Source of the DNA: Deltaproteobacteria bacterium
Lineage (GTDB): Bacteria; Acidobacteriota; Thermoanaerobaculia; Multivoradales; JAHZIX01
Assembly: GCA_022601195.1 (NCBI GenBank)
Contig: JAHZIX010000046.1
Span: 1 to 64,000, forward strand
Direction of reading: 5' to 3'
DNA length: 64,000 bases
The notes below the pieces were generated by a model. That model was given only the letters and a program-made list of their open reading frames with translations, ran no database searches and was not told the origin of the DNA. Shown in pieces: positions 16,244 through 24,669 of the stretch (position 1 is the stretch's first letter; the number at the start of each line of letters is the position of its first letter). Position numbers and translations under genes: made by a program.

Positions 16244-17593
16244 TCATGCGGAGGCTCGGCGCAGAGAAAGGAATTGTTTGAGGCCTCGACGTCTTTTCAG
16301 CCGCAAGGGAAGGTTCGGGTGTTGGTCGTTGTAGAGCTGGATCAACTCCCGCTCGTATTGAGCATAGAACTCCGGATCGAAGTTGGCCGCACCGAGGTTC
16401 TCGAGAATGAAGGGGAGAGTGCGCCCTTCTTCCAACCATTGGTGGCAGAGCTCGTGGCGATAGCGGATCCCCATGAGATTGAAGCCGATGACCCTTTGGT
16501 CAGCTTCCATATAGTGGATGCGCAGGCTCTTTTCTCCCGAGGAATGCTCCCAATAAAGGCTTTTTTCACCTTCTCCCAGCTTGGCCTTGATGTCCCCATA
16601 GACCTGGTATTCGATGTCGATGAATTTCGCTGAGTTGAACCAAATGCCGGGGTCGTAGGTGGTGGGTTCCCCGCAGACGGTGCGAGCGATGGTTTCCCCC
16701 ATCATGCGGCCGGTGTACCAGAGGGGTTCGATGGGGCGGCGGCCCGGTTTCGGCGAACGAAGCTGCACGCAATCCCCGGCCGCGTAGACATCCGGGGCAG
16801 AAGTGAGGAGCATGTCGTCCGCCATCACACCCCTTTGACATTCGATGCCGGAGTCTTGCAGGAAGTCGACGTTGGGAGAGACGCCCACCGTCAGGCCTAA
16901 AAATTGGCAAGGAATCTCTTCGCCGTCCTTGGTGACGGCAGCTCGGACCCGGCCTCGTTCATCCGCTTCGATGCGGTCGAGCTCGGTGGAAAGCCGCAGA
17001 TCGATGCCGTGACTCACCACGTGACGATCGATCATGGCGGACTCTTCGGCGGGAAAGGCGAAATCCATCCAACTGGCCTCGCGGACGAGGAAGGTGACGG
17101 GGATTTGCCGAGACAGCAACATCTCGGCCATCTCGATGCCGATCAACCCTCCGCCGACGATCACCGCACGTTCCACCTTCCGGGTGTGGGTTTCCATCAA
17201 TTCTAAATCTTGCAGGCTGTAGAGGCCTTGGACTCCTGCGAGATCTTGCCCCGGCCAGCCGAATTTATTTGATTTCGAGCCGCTGGCGATGATCAGTACG
17301 TCATATTCCAAATGCCGACCACCGGCGAAGAAAAGTCGTTTGTTTTCCGTATCGACACGGCTCACCCATTCGCGCATCAGTTGGATGCGGTTCTTTTCCC
17401 AGAAGAAATCTTCGTAGGGCTTGGTGTTTTCGAAAGCCATATGGCCCATGTAGATGTACATGAGGGCCGTGCGCGAAAAGAAATGATCCGATTCCGCCGA
17501 GATGACGGTGATCTCGTCGTCGCTTCGTTTGCGAATGTGGCGGGCAGCAGTGATACCGGCTATGCCGTTGCCAATGATGACGATGCGTTTCAT
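16244..17593 (-). CDS. NAD(P)/FAD-dependent pyridine nucleotide-disulfide-type oxidoreductase
   Basis: The product has 449 residues. FAD-binding GNGIAGITAARHI lies at 8-20, the second Rossmann motif VIVGGGLIGIEMAEML near 145, and the FAD-closing YAAGDCV near 268. This is the layout of NADH-dependent ferredoxin, rubredoxin or nitrite reductase flavoproteins. No redox-active CxxxxC disulfide is visible, which argues against glutathione- or lipoamide-reductase activity. The last 110 residues form a helical extension. The start follows GAAGGGA. It probably forms an operon with the membrane ferredoxin downstream and possibly with the heme A synthase upstream. Confidence 0.83.
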   Translation of the reverse strand: MKRIVIIGNGIAGITAARHIRKRSDDEITVISAESDHFFSRTALMYIYMGHMAFENTKPYEDFFWEKNRIQLMREWVSRVDTENKRLFFAGGRHLEYDVLIIASGSKSNKFGWPGQDLAGVQGLYSLQDLELMETHTRKVERAVIVGGGLIGIEMAEMLLSRQIPVTFLVREASWMDFAFPAEESAMIDRHVVSHGIDLRLSTELDRIEADERGRVRAAVTKDGEEIPCQFLGLTVGVSPNVDFLQDSGIECQRGVMADDMLLTSAPDVYAAGDCVQLRSPKPGRRPIEPLWYTGRMMGETIARTVCGEPTTYDPGIWFNSAKFIDIEYQVYGDIKAKLGEGEKSLYWEHSSGEKSLRIHYMEADQRVIGFNLMGIRYRHELCHQWLEEGRTLPFILENLGAANFDPEFYAQYERELIQLYNDQHPNLPLRLKRRRGLKQFLSLRRASA

Positions 17594-17703
17594 GGTGGTC
17601 CCTTCGAGGTGATACCGCGGCTAGCGAGGAGCTCGGTTCCTTCCAGAGTTACGGCCCTTTGCCAAGAACGGATTTCCCATTCCTGGAATTGCCAAGCTGC
17701 TGC

Positions 17704-18663
17704 TCATGACGGATGCCGTGGAGGCGTGAAAGAAGGCTCCTGTGCTGGACGATCGGTTTGGCTATCCGCCAACAGGACGAGGAGGATCCAAACTCCATCC
17801 GCCAACAAGAGGTGAATGAGTTGGATCCATATCGGTGCCAGAAGGGCGATGTTGGCGACTCCACAGGCGACTTGCAGCAGCACCAAGGCCATCAGTAGCT
17901 GGCATAGAAGGGTAGAGCGAGAGGAGCGTAAGGGGGACTCGAGCTCTCGGCGGCAGAAAGTGAGCACCATGAGGGCGGCGACCACGGCGATGAGCGGGTG
18001 AAAGACTCGTAACTTGATGAGGAAATGGGATCCCGCAGCGACATCCTGGGCGATCGCTTCGGTGAGGCTCGCCGCTGGAAACAAGGTGTCCCCAAGGGCG
18101 CTGATGGCTCCGGTCATGCCGGTGAGCAGCAGGCCTACAAAGGAGGCCCAGAGCAGCCGATTCCGCACCCATCGTCGATCGCCGGGTTCTCCCAGAGAGG
18201 TCCAACGGGCGGTGAGGGTCAGACTGGCCAGTAATAAGAAGGTATTCCCCAGGTGAAGAGCCATATACCCGGCGCGAGCCCAGGATGAATTGTCGGCCAC
18301 CAACTCCAGAAGTACGATGCCGGCGCCGATGAGAGCTTCCACAAAAATGAGGATCAGGGAGGCCATAGCGCCCTTGCGGGCCAGGTGCCCCGCTGGGAAT
18401 CGGCGCCACACCCAAACCACCAACGCGATAACCATCAACAGAGCCAAGCCACTGGTCAGGCGATGACTCAGCTCAATGAGGGTCTCGACTTTGGGTTCCG
18501 TCGGTACCACCTCGCCATCACAGAGGGGCCAGTGATTTCCGCACCCTGCTCCGGAGCCCGTTGCCCGGACCACCGCGCCCCACAGAATCACTACGAGATT
18601 GAAACCCAGTACGGTCCACGCATAGCGAGACAAGGGACGGCGGAGAGCTGGGTCTGAATGCAT
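17704..18663 (-). CDS. ctaA: Heme A synthase, COX15/CtaA family
   Basis: The product has 319 residues with eight membrane helices and four histidines in the expected helices (LIELSHRLTSG, MALHLGNTF, KLRVFHPLI, LIHLLLADG) that ligate the two hemes. The GAGCGNHWPLC loop carries the cysteine pair typical of one CtaA class. The enzyme oxidises the C8 methyl group of heme O to give heme A for aa3-type cytochrome oxidase, so the organism should respire oxygen. No ctaB or oxidase subunit lies in the window. Confidence 0.88.
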   Translation of the reverse strand: MHSDPALRRPLSRYAWTVLGFNLVVILWGAVVRATGSGAGCGNHWPLCDGEVVPTEPKVETLIELSHRLTSGLALLMVIALVVWVWRRFPAGHLARKGAMASLILIFVEALIGAGIVLLELVADNSSWARAGYMALHLGNTFLLLASLTLTARWTSLGEPGDRRWVRNRLLWASFVGLLLTGMTGAISALGDTLFPAASLTEAIAQDVAAGSHFLIKLRVFHPLIAVVAALMVLTFCRRELESPLRSSRSTLLCQLLMALVLLQVACGVANIALLAPIWIQLIHLLLADGVWILLVLLADSQTDRPAQEPSFTPPRHPS

Positions 18664-18719
18664 TCGTAGTGAGTCTCGGGTGGTTCGGGCAGGAGTGTAT
18701 CGCGAGTCGCTAGGTCTGT

Positions 18720-18771
18720 GAGATGGCTCAGTGAGATGGCTCAGTGAGATGGCGCAGTGAGATGGCGTTCA
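18720..18771. repeat. Four tandem 13-bp repeats
   Basis: The unit GAGATGGCTCAGT occurs at 18720 and 18733. A T-to-G variant is at 18746 and a more diverged copy at 18759. It lies about 55 bp upstream of the ctaA start (leftward gene), so it may affect its promoter or be neutral slippage. Confidence 0.75.
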
Positions 18772-18879
18772 GCGACGGTCTGGCGAAGATGACACAGATT
18801 TGCGCCCTGGGCTGAGGGCGATCTTGGCATGGACTACTCAGTGGACAGCGAAGGCGGTGGATGGGTCTCCGCGTGAACA

Positions 18880-18890
18880 CCCCCCCCCCC
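18880..18890. repeat. Poly-C tract, 11 nt
   Basis: Eleven consecutive C residues lie about 180 bp before the diheme cytochrome start. Such tracts change length easily by slippage and are also prone to sequencing error. No gene spans it. Confidence 0.7.
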
Positions 18891-19066
18891 GGCATGAGTG
18901 AGTGAGCCCCTCGAGATCGAGTGGCAGCGGATGCAATGGGTGACAGCTCAGGTGGCTTTGAAAGTCCCAGGGCTCGTTTTTTGTAGAAATTGGCCCTCGA
19001 TTGAGCGAAAATAGAGTCAATATTTCTGAGGATTATTTATCTTTTTATAGTAAGGAGATTCCTGTT

Positions 19067-20641
19067 TTGCTTCAAAAAATAATCTATAAAGGTTTTTTGT
19101 TTCCTGTTTTGTGCCTCTTGGTGTTTTCGGTGGCGGGCACGATTCTGGCTCAGCAAATCGGTAGCGAAGTAGCCGTCAAAGAGCATCTCCAAGATGGAGA
19201 GGAGTTCGAAGTTACCCGATTCAAGTTGTTACGACATGGCGCGGATCTCTTCAACGCCATGTGGACGGAGGAAGAAGGTGGCGGGCGTCCTTTGACCAAG
19301 GGGGTGGGTGCTCCTCTTGCAGATCCGGATTCGCCGCTCCTTTTTCCACGAAATTTTAATCGGGTCTCGGCCCCGGACGCCAATTCCTGTGGTGGTTGTC
19401 ACAACGTGCCCTTTTCCGGAGGCGGCGGGGATATTGTTGCCAATGTCTTCGTTCTTGGCCAACGGTTTGACTTCGCAACCTTCGATCCGGCGGACCCGAC
19501 CCCGACCCGGGGTGGTGTCGACGAGAATGGCGATCCGGTTCAACTCCAAACAGCGGCCAATAGCCGCGCGACCCTGGGAATGTTCGGCGCCGGTTACATC
19601 GAGATGTTAGCGCGGCAAATTACTGCGGATCTGCAAGCGATTCGTGATGGCATTCTTCCTGGGGGGAGCGCCCCATTGCAGTCCAAGGGCATCGACTATG
19701 GCACCCTCGCCAGAGCTGCCGACGGGTCTTGGGATGTTAGTGGTGTGGACGGCATACCTGCCACGAGCTTGCGTAGCACGGGTTCGGACAGTCCGCCCAA
19801 CCTGATCATTCGCCCCTTCCATCAAGCTGGTGCAGTGATCTCCATCAGAGAGTTCACCAACAACGCGTTCAATCACCACCATGGAATTCAGACGACCGAA
19901 CGCTTCGGAATCGATACCGATCCGGATGGGGACGGATTCACCAATGAAATGACCCGGGCCGATGTCACCGCCGCTTCTGTGTGGCAGGCGACGCTTGCGG
20001 TGCCGGGCCGAGTCATTCCCCGCAACCGTGCCATTGAAGACGCTGTCCTCTTGGGCGAGAGCAAGTTTGCCGATATCGGTTGCGCTACTTGTCACATTCC
20101 TGCTTTGCCCTTGGATGACTACGGTTGGTTCTACACCGAGCCCAATCCCTACAATCCACCAGGCAATCTGCAACCAGGAGAGGCTCCTGAGTACAAGATC
20201 AACCTGAACAGTGGCACGCTGCCCGGGCCTCGGCTACGAGCGCGAGGTGGGGTTACCTGGGTGCCCGCCTTCACGGATCTCAAGCTCCATGACATTACTT
20301 CCGGGCCGGATGATCCCAACCGGGAACCCCTCGACATGCTCCAACCGGCGGGCTCCGACGGCTTCTTTGCCGGAAACTCTCACTTCCTGACCAAAAAACT
20401 GTGGGGTGCGGCCAACGAGCGACCGTATTTCCACCATGGCAAGTACACGACCCTTCGCCAGTCGATTCTGGCCCATGCCGGCGAGGCGGAAGACCAGCGA
20501 GTGGCCTTTGAGGCTCTATCGGATTACGAGCAGGGCTCGATCATCGAGTTCTTGAAGACTCTGCAGGTCCTTCCCAGGGGCACCCGTTCCCTCGTGATCG
20601 ACGAAAGAGGCCGTCCCCGGAACTGGCCCCCCGGGAGCTAG
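19067..20641 (+). CDS. Secreted diheme cytochrome c (DUF1111, diheme oxidoreductase)
   Basis: The 524-residue product starts at a TTG codon at 19067, preceded at 9 nt by AAGGAG. This yields a normal signal peptide (about 1-28, core FLFPVLCLLVFSVAG, end TILAQQ). A further in-frame TTG at 19001 has no ribosome site and would add 22 odd residues. Two heme-attachment motifs, CGGCH (near residue 108) and CATCH (near 339), mark the family, which is related to MauG/CcpA peroxidases and to proteins found near imelysin. Its substrate is unknown. The first 90 bp are far more AT-rich than the rest of the gene. Confidence 0.85.
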   Translation: MLQKIIYKGFLFPVLCLLVFSVAGTILAQQIGSEVAVKEHLQDGEEFEVTRFKLLRHGADLFNAMWTEEEGGGRPLTKGVGAPLADPDSPLLFPRNFNRVSAPDANSCGGCHNVPFSGGGGDIVANVFVLGQRFDFATFDPADPTPTRGGVDENGDPVQLQTAANSRATLGMFGAGYIEMLARQITADLQAIRDGILPGGSAPLQSKGIDYGTLARAADGSWDVSGVDGIPATSLRSTGSDSPPNLIIRPFHQAGAVISIREFTNNAFNHHHGIQTTERFGIDTDPDGDGFTNEMTRADVTAASVWQATLAVPGRVIPRNRAIEDAVLLGESKFADIGCATCHIPALPLDDYGWFYTEPNPYNPPGNLQPGEAPEYKINLNSGTLPGPRLRARGGVTWVPAFTDLKLHDITSGPDDPNREPLDMLQPAGSDGFFAGNSHFLTKKLWGAANERPYFHHGKYTTLRQSILAHAGEAEDQRVAFEALSDYEQGSIIEFLKTLQVLPRGTRSLVIDERGRPRNWPPGS

Positions 20642-20708
20642 CTCCTCTAAGGGGGGCAGTCTGTGCCAGTCAGTCTGGGCCTCCGCTGGCGAGCAACGCT
20701 ATTCCAAG

Positions 20709-20747
20709 GGCCCCTGTGCTCCTCTCGAGGCACGGGGGCCTTTTCTT
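20709..20747 (+). terminator. Rho-independent terminator
   Basis: An 11-bp stem, GGCCCCTGTGC (20709-20719) with GCACGGGGGCC (20730-20740), has one mismatched position and is followed by TTTTCTTT. It lies 68 bp after the diheme cytochrome stop. Confidence 0.8.
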
Positions 20748-20793
20748 TGGTGCCCCAAAGATTTCTCTCAACTCGAACGAGGACCCTACCCGG

Positions 20794-21011
20794 TGGTGTC
20801 AGGCATGCGTTCCATGCAAGCTGCAAATAACTCCGGAAATCCTTCCGACCTCTCGAGGAGTGCAAAAGATACCTCGAGAGGGGCTGGGACCGTGGAGCGC
20901 TGAACGATTTCCCGAGGTGGAAGCGGTCGTTTTTTGCTAGGCCCAGGGCCTCTATGGGGGGCCTCTCGGGCGATGTATTTGCCAAACGCATGGAATGCAT
21001 GCCTGACACCA
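20794..21011. repeat. REP/MITE-like element with 24-bp terminal inverted repeats
   Basis: The left end (20794-20817) reads TGGTGTCAGGCATGC followed by GTTCCATGC. The right end (20988-21011) is its reverse complement except for one base. Inside are a perfect 10-bp hairpin (CCTCTCGAGG at 20849-20858 with CCTCGAGAGG at 20872-20881) and a T6 run near 20931. GGTGTCAGGC termini recall the repeats mobilised by REP-associated tyrosine (Y1) transposases, from general knowledge. No transposase is nearby, and no target duplication is obvious. Confidence 0.6.
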
Positions 21012-21070
21012 GGTAGAATGTTAGGTCGGATCGCCCTTACGGCGGTCTCCAGCCAAGGAGGATACTCAAA

Positions 21071-21502
21071 ATGCCCTATAGCGAAATGCTCGTTGCCCCC
21101 ATGCGGGCGGAATTGACTTCCGCCGGTGTCCAGGAATTGCGCACTGCCGAAGAGGTCGATGCATTCATGGCCAAGCCATCCAGCAGTGACCTTTTGATTG
21201 TCAATTCCGTCTGCGGTTGCGCAGCCGGTGCGGCTCGCCCAGCTGTTCAGTTGGCTCTCGGCCAGGATTTGAAGCCGGAACGCACGGCGACAGTGTTTGC
21301 CGGCCAGGATCTCGACGCCACCGCCCAGGCTCGATCTCACATGCAGCAGATTCCCCCGTCGAGCCCTTCCATGGCTTTGTTTCGGGATGGCGAATTGGTG
21401 TTTTTCATTCCCCGACACCGCATCGAGGGAAGAGCTGCTGCAGAAATTGCCGGCGACCTCCAGGCCGCCTTCCAGGAACACTGCACGGCAGCGACGGTTT
21501 AG
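21071..21502 (+). CDS. Bacilliredoxin, BrxA/BrxB (YphP/YqiW) family
   Basis: The product has 143 residues, the usual length. The active site NSVCGCAAG places the redox cysteines at positions 48 and 50, and the MPYSEMLVAPMR start is typical. Family members remove bacillithiol from S-bacillithiolated proteins or act as low-potential disulfide isomerases in the cytosol. The start is fixed by AAGGAGG. The 92-residue gene after it begins 11 bp downstream and is probably co-transcribed. The presence of this family hints that the organism makes bacillithiol or a related thiol. Confidence 0.88.
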   Translation: MPYSEMLVAPMRAELTSAGVQELRTAEEVDAFMAKPSSSDLLIVNSVCGCAAGAARPAVQLALGQDLKPERTATVFAGQDLDATAQARSHMQQIPPSSPSMALFRDGELVFFIPRHRIEGRAAAEIAGDLQAAFQEHCTAATV

Positions 21503-21512
21503 GACGGAATCA

Positions 21513-21791
21513 GTGGGAACGTTCCACCAGAACAAAGGCGAGCTTCACGGTATTACGGTCGTGGTAAAAACCTCCGGAAATGAGATTTTTGTCGGTCGGT
21601 GCGATGAGGTGAGGCCCGATGGAGTCGTGCTGCTCGATGCGGATGTTCATCGCGAAGGGGAAGGGGACCGGTCTCCGGAGGACTACCTTCGCCAAGCGGC
21701 CCAATTTGGGGTTTGGAAGAAGTTTGATCGACTGGTAGTTCCAACGGACCGAGTCGTCTCCGTAGAGCGTCTCGGAGAAGTCGAAGCGTAA
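21513..21791 (+). CDS. Conserved-looking small cytosolic protein
   Basis: The product has 92 residues with a GTG start at 21513 preceded by AGGACGG. The frame extends further upstream but there overlaps the bacilliredoxin gene with poor composition. The sequence begins GTFHQNKGELHGITVVVKT and has a compact beta-rich pattern (EIFVGRCDEVRPDGVVLLDADVH, FDRLVVPTDRVVSVERL), as in small beta-barrel proteins. No family is recognised. It lies between bacilliredoxin and DUF423 genes in one run, which suggests a stress-related or housekeeping role only by context. Confidence 0.65.
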   Translation: MGTFHQNKGELHGITVVVKTSGNEIFVGRCDEVRPDGVVLLDADVHREGEGDRSPEDYLRQAAQFGVWKKFDRLVVPTDRVVSVERLGEVEA

Positions 21792-21800
21792 GTCACGGGT

Positions 21801-22199
21801 ATGAGACGGTTTTCTTCCGGGGCCTTTCTTTGCGCCATCGCTGTGGCCGCCGGTGCCTTTGGTGCCCATGGTCTGCGAGATGCTTTGGATAGCCATGCTC
21901 TAGAGCTATGGGAAACCGCCTCTCGCTACCTTCTCTATGCGGGTTTGGCCCTGATGGTGATTCAGTTCTCGGGACGTACCGTTGGGCACGCCCCAGGCCT
22001 CACGGAGGATTCCTCGGCCGGGCGCCGTCGCCTGGCGGAGGGTCTCTTACTGGCTGGAGGGCTGGTATTCAGTGGCACGGTATTCGCCTTGGCCTTGGGC
22101 GCGCCCCGGTGGTTGGGAGCGGTGACTCCCCTGGGTGGAGGGGCGATGATCGCCGGTTTCCTGGTGCTGAGTTGGGCGATGCCGCGCCGGTCCGATTGA
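21801..22199 (+). CDS. DUF423 family small membrane protein
   Basis: The product has 132 residues with four predicted helices and the family pattern GAFGAHGL, LELWETASRYLLYAGLALM, GGLVFSGTVFALAL and TPLGGGAMIAGFLVL. It is a member of the DUF423/YgdD group, whose biochemical role is unknown. It begins 10 bp after the preceding small gene and probably shares its transcript. Confidence 0.88.
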   Translation: MRRFSSGAFLCAIAVAAGAFGAHGLRDALDSHALELWETASRYLLYAGLALMVIQFSGRTVGHAPGLTEDSSAGRRRLAEGLLLAGGLVFSGTVFALALGAPRWLGAVTPLGGGAMIAGFLVLSWAMPRRSD

Positions 22200-22389
22200 G
22201 CTGTCCGAGCTCCTAGTGCATCACGGTAGTTTTTTCCTGGTTGCGCCCCGCGGTGCCAGGCGCTAGCATCGAATTTCCATGCCGAGAGTAGTGGTTCCTG
22301 GGTTGTAGCTCAGGGCTAGGTTCGTCTACGAGTTATCTGAGAAATTTCTTTGGCCCTTTTCCTGAGGGTCTTTTCCGGAGGTCTCTTAC

Positions 22390-24021
22390 ATGCCGAATAG
22401 TGTCGTTCGAGTGCCAGTACCGCGCAACGAGCCTGTCTTGTCCTATGGGCCCGGGTCCTCCCAGAAGGCCTCCCTGAAAGCGAAATTGAAGGAGATGCTT
22501 GCCGAGAAGATCGACATTCCTTTGATCATCGGTGGTCAGGAAGTCCGCACAGGCCGAACTTCCGAGGCGGTATGCCCTCACGACCATGGCCACGTCCTCG
22601 CTTCTTTCCATCAGGCTGGAGCTCGAGAAGTCGAGATGGCGGTGGAGGCTTCCAGCAAAGCTTGGCACGACTGGTCCGAGATGCCCTGGGAGGCCCGAGC
22701 AGCGGTTTTCCTCAAGGCAGCGGAACTGCTGGCAGGGCCGTGGAGGGATACCCTCAACGCGGCGACGATCTTGAATCAATCCAAGACTGTGCAACAGGCA
22801 GAGATCGACTCCGCCTGTGAGCTGATCGACTTTTTTCGCTTCAATGCCCATTTCGCCCAACAGATCTATGGAGGGCAACCGAATTCCGCTGCGGGGCTTT
22901 GGAATCGATCTGAGTACCGTGCCCTGGAGGGCTTCGTCTTTGCGGTGACGCCGTTCAATTTCACCGCCATTGCGGGCAATTTACCTTCGGCTCCCGCTTT
23001 GATGGGAAACACGGCCCTTTGGAAGCCGGCTTCGACGGCGGTTTTTTCCGGGTATTACGTCATGAGGCTGCTGGAAGAGGCGGGGCTGCCTCCTGGGGTG
23101 ATCAATTTCCTTCCGGGCTCAGGCAGTCAGGTGGGCGCCCCGGCGGTGGCCAGCTCGGAGTTGGCAGGCATTCACTTTACGGGTTCGACCGGAGTCTTTC
23201 AGGGAATGTGGCGGAGCATCGGGGAGAACATCGCCAGCTACCGTGGCTACCCACGGATCGTTGGGGAAACCGGTGGTAAGGACTTTATTTTCGCCCATCC
23301 ATCGGCGGACGTGCAGTCCTTGGTCATCGCCATGGTGCGAGGCGCCTTCGAGTACCAGGGACAGAAATGCTCGGCGGCATCGAGGGCCTATGTGCCCCGG
23401 TCTCTCTGGCCGGAGGTCAAGGAGCGTTTGCAGGCCGAAGTGGAGCGCATCACCATGGGGTCGCCCTTGGATTTCTCGAACTTCATGGCCGCAGTGATCG
23501 ATCGCAGCTCCTTTGAAAAGCAGAAGGGAGCTATCGAGCTCGCCCGCCGCTCGAAGGATGCGGAAGTGGTCTGCGGGGGTGGGTGTGACGATTCCGAAGG
23601 CTACTTCGTCCAGCCAACGGTGGTGCAAGCCTTGGAACCCCGGTTTCATTTGATGGAAGAGGAGCTGTTTGGACCCGTGTTGACCCTCTACGTGTATGAG
23701 GATGACCAACTGGACGAGACCCTGAGGGTTTGTGACACCACGAGCCCCTATGCCCTCACGGGAGCCATTTTCGCGAGAGACCGGGGAGTCATCGAGCACA
23801 TGAGCCACCGGTTGCGTCATGCGGCAGGCAATTTCTACATCAATGACAAACCTACTGGCGCGGTGGTCGGCGAGCAACCTTTTGGAGGGTCCAGAGCCTC
23901 CGGCACCAATGACAAGGCCGGTTCCGCAGCGAACCTCATGCGCTGGACCTCGGTGCGATCCATCAAAGAGAACTTCGTGCCGGCCGGTGATTTCGTCTAT
24001 CCTCATATGGCGGAGGAATAG
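22390..24021 (+). CDS. pruA: L-glutamate gamma-semialdehyde (delta-1-pyrroline-5-carboxylate) dehydrogenase
   Basis: The 543-residue product is an aldehyde dehydrogenase of the eukaryote-like P5CDH class. The catalytic cysteine is in GQKCSAASR near residue 327, the general-base glutamate in VGETGGKDF, the N-terminal region has RNEPVLSYGPGS, and NAD-binding FTGSTGVFQGMW is present. It oxidises glutamate semialdehyde to glutamate with NAD+, the last step of proline breakdown. A separate proline dehydrogenase would be needed and is not in this window. The hotdog thioesterase gene follows after 4 bp and is surely co-transcribed. Confidence 0.92.
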   Translation: MPNSVVRVPVPRNEPVLSYGPGSSQKASLKAKLKEMLAEKIDIPLIIGGQEVRTGRTSEAVCPHDHGHVLASFHQAGAREVEMAVEASSKAWHDWSEMPWEARAAVFLKAAELLAGPWRDTLNAATILNQSKTVQQAEIDSACELIDFFRFNAHFAQQIYGGQPNSAAGLWNRSEYRALEGFVFAVTPFNFTAIAGNLPSAPALMGNTALWKPASTAVFSGYYVMRLLEEAGLPPGVINFLPGSGSQVGAPAVASSELAGIHFTGSTGVFQGMWRSIGENIASYRGYPRIVGETGGKDFIFAHPSADVQSLVIAMVRGAFEYQGQKCSAASRAYVPRSLWPEVKERLQAEVERITMGSPLDFSNFMAAVIDRSSFEKQKGAIELARRSKDAEVVCGGGCDDSEGYFVQPTVVQALEPRFHLMEEELFGPVLTLYVYEDDQLDETLRVCDTTSPYALTGAIFARDRGVIEHMSHRLRHAAGNFYINDKPTGAVVGEQPFGGSRASGTNDKAGSAANLMRWTSVRSIKENFVPAGDFVYPHMAEE

Positions 24022-24025
24022 AACT

Positions 24026-24415
24026 ATGGCCGAGGCGCGTACCCACCTTGGAGTCGATTCGCGATGGGTCGGAGAGGTACTAGCTCTCGATGAAGGCATC
24101 GCGCGAGTGGGCCTTGTGACCACCGCCGAAATGGTCGTCGACGAGTACGGGTTGATTCACGGAGGTTTTGTTTTTGGTCTGGCGGACTATGCCGCCATGC
24201 TTGCGGTGAACGACCCCCACGTCGTTTTGGGGGCCGCCGAGACTCGCTTTCTCCAGCCGGTTTCTCTAGGAGACTCCCTGGTGGCGGAAGCGAGCTTGGA
24301 AGCGGAAGAGGGCCACAAGCGACTGGTGTTCGTGCAGGTTCGCCGAGGCTCGACGACGGTTTTCTCGGGGCAGTTCACCTGCTTTGTTTTAGAGCATCAT
24401 GTCCTCGAGCAATAG
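24026..24415 (+). CDS. Hotdog-fold thioesterase-like protein
   Basis: The product has 129 residues, starting at the ATG at 24026 after GGAGGAATA. IHGGFVFGLADYAAMLAVN is the PaaI/4HBT hotdog helix with the HGG motif, followed by strands AAETRFLQPVSLGDSLVAEA, KRLVFVQVRRG and VFSGQFTCFVL. Members hydrolyse acyl- or aryl-CoA thioesters. The position 4 bp after pruA suggests a role in amino-acid or acyl-CoA catabolism, by context only. Confidence 0.85.
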   Translation: MAEARTHLGVDSRWVGEVLALDEGIARVGLVTTAEMVVDEYGLIHGGFVFGLADYAAMLAVNDPHVVLGAAETRFLQPVSLGDSLVAEASLEAEEGHKRLVFVQVRRGSTTVFSGQFTCFVLEHHVLEQ

Positions 24416-24669
24416 ACCTCCGGTCAAGAGAGAGGCGAGCCCGAGGACTCTGAGCTCGGGAGGTCTGAGCTCGGGGGGGCCGAGACTGGGGGATTCGAGT
24501 TCGAGCACCTCGACCCCATCGGAGCCATGGCTGCTTCGAGCCCAAGGTTGCCCGATCGTCAGCTAGAATCGATGGGCTTTCAATCGTGTGCTACCTAGAG
24601 GAAGCATTCTCGCCTGGCCCGGCCCCCTAGACTGGGTTGTTGGCTGGTTTCCATGAGTGACTTGTTCCC

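Larger units (their letters stand above)
18664..19066. other. Intergenic region with short tandem repeats and poly-C tract
   Basis: This 403-bp region between divergent genes contains four 13-bp repeats (18720-18771) and an 11-C homopolymer (18880-18890). From about 19001 the composition turns sharply AT-rich, and the AAGGAG site of the next gene is at 19052. No reading frame here is credible. Confidence 0.6.
20642..21070. other. Intergenic region with terminator and REP/MITE-like element
   Basis: This 429-bp gap follows the diheme cytochrome gene. It holds a terminator (20709-20747), a 218-bp element with 24-bp inverted ends (20794-21011), and the AGGAGG site of the bacilliredoxin gene. No protein gene is supported within it. 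Confidence 0.65.

Noticed and set aside
22290..22345. tRNA-like sequence (TTGTAGCTCAGGGC, GGTTCGTC)
   Set aside because: No acceptor or anticodon stem can be formed around these fragments.
23119..24123. 334-codon frame antisense to pruA
   Set aside because: pruA is fully supported by catalytic motifs on the other strand; the antisense product shows no domain and has no ribosome site.
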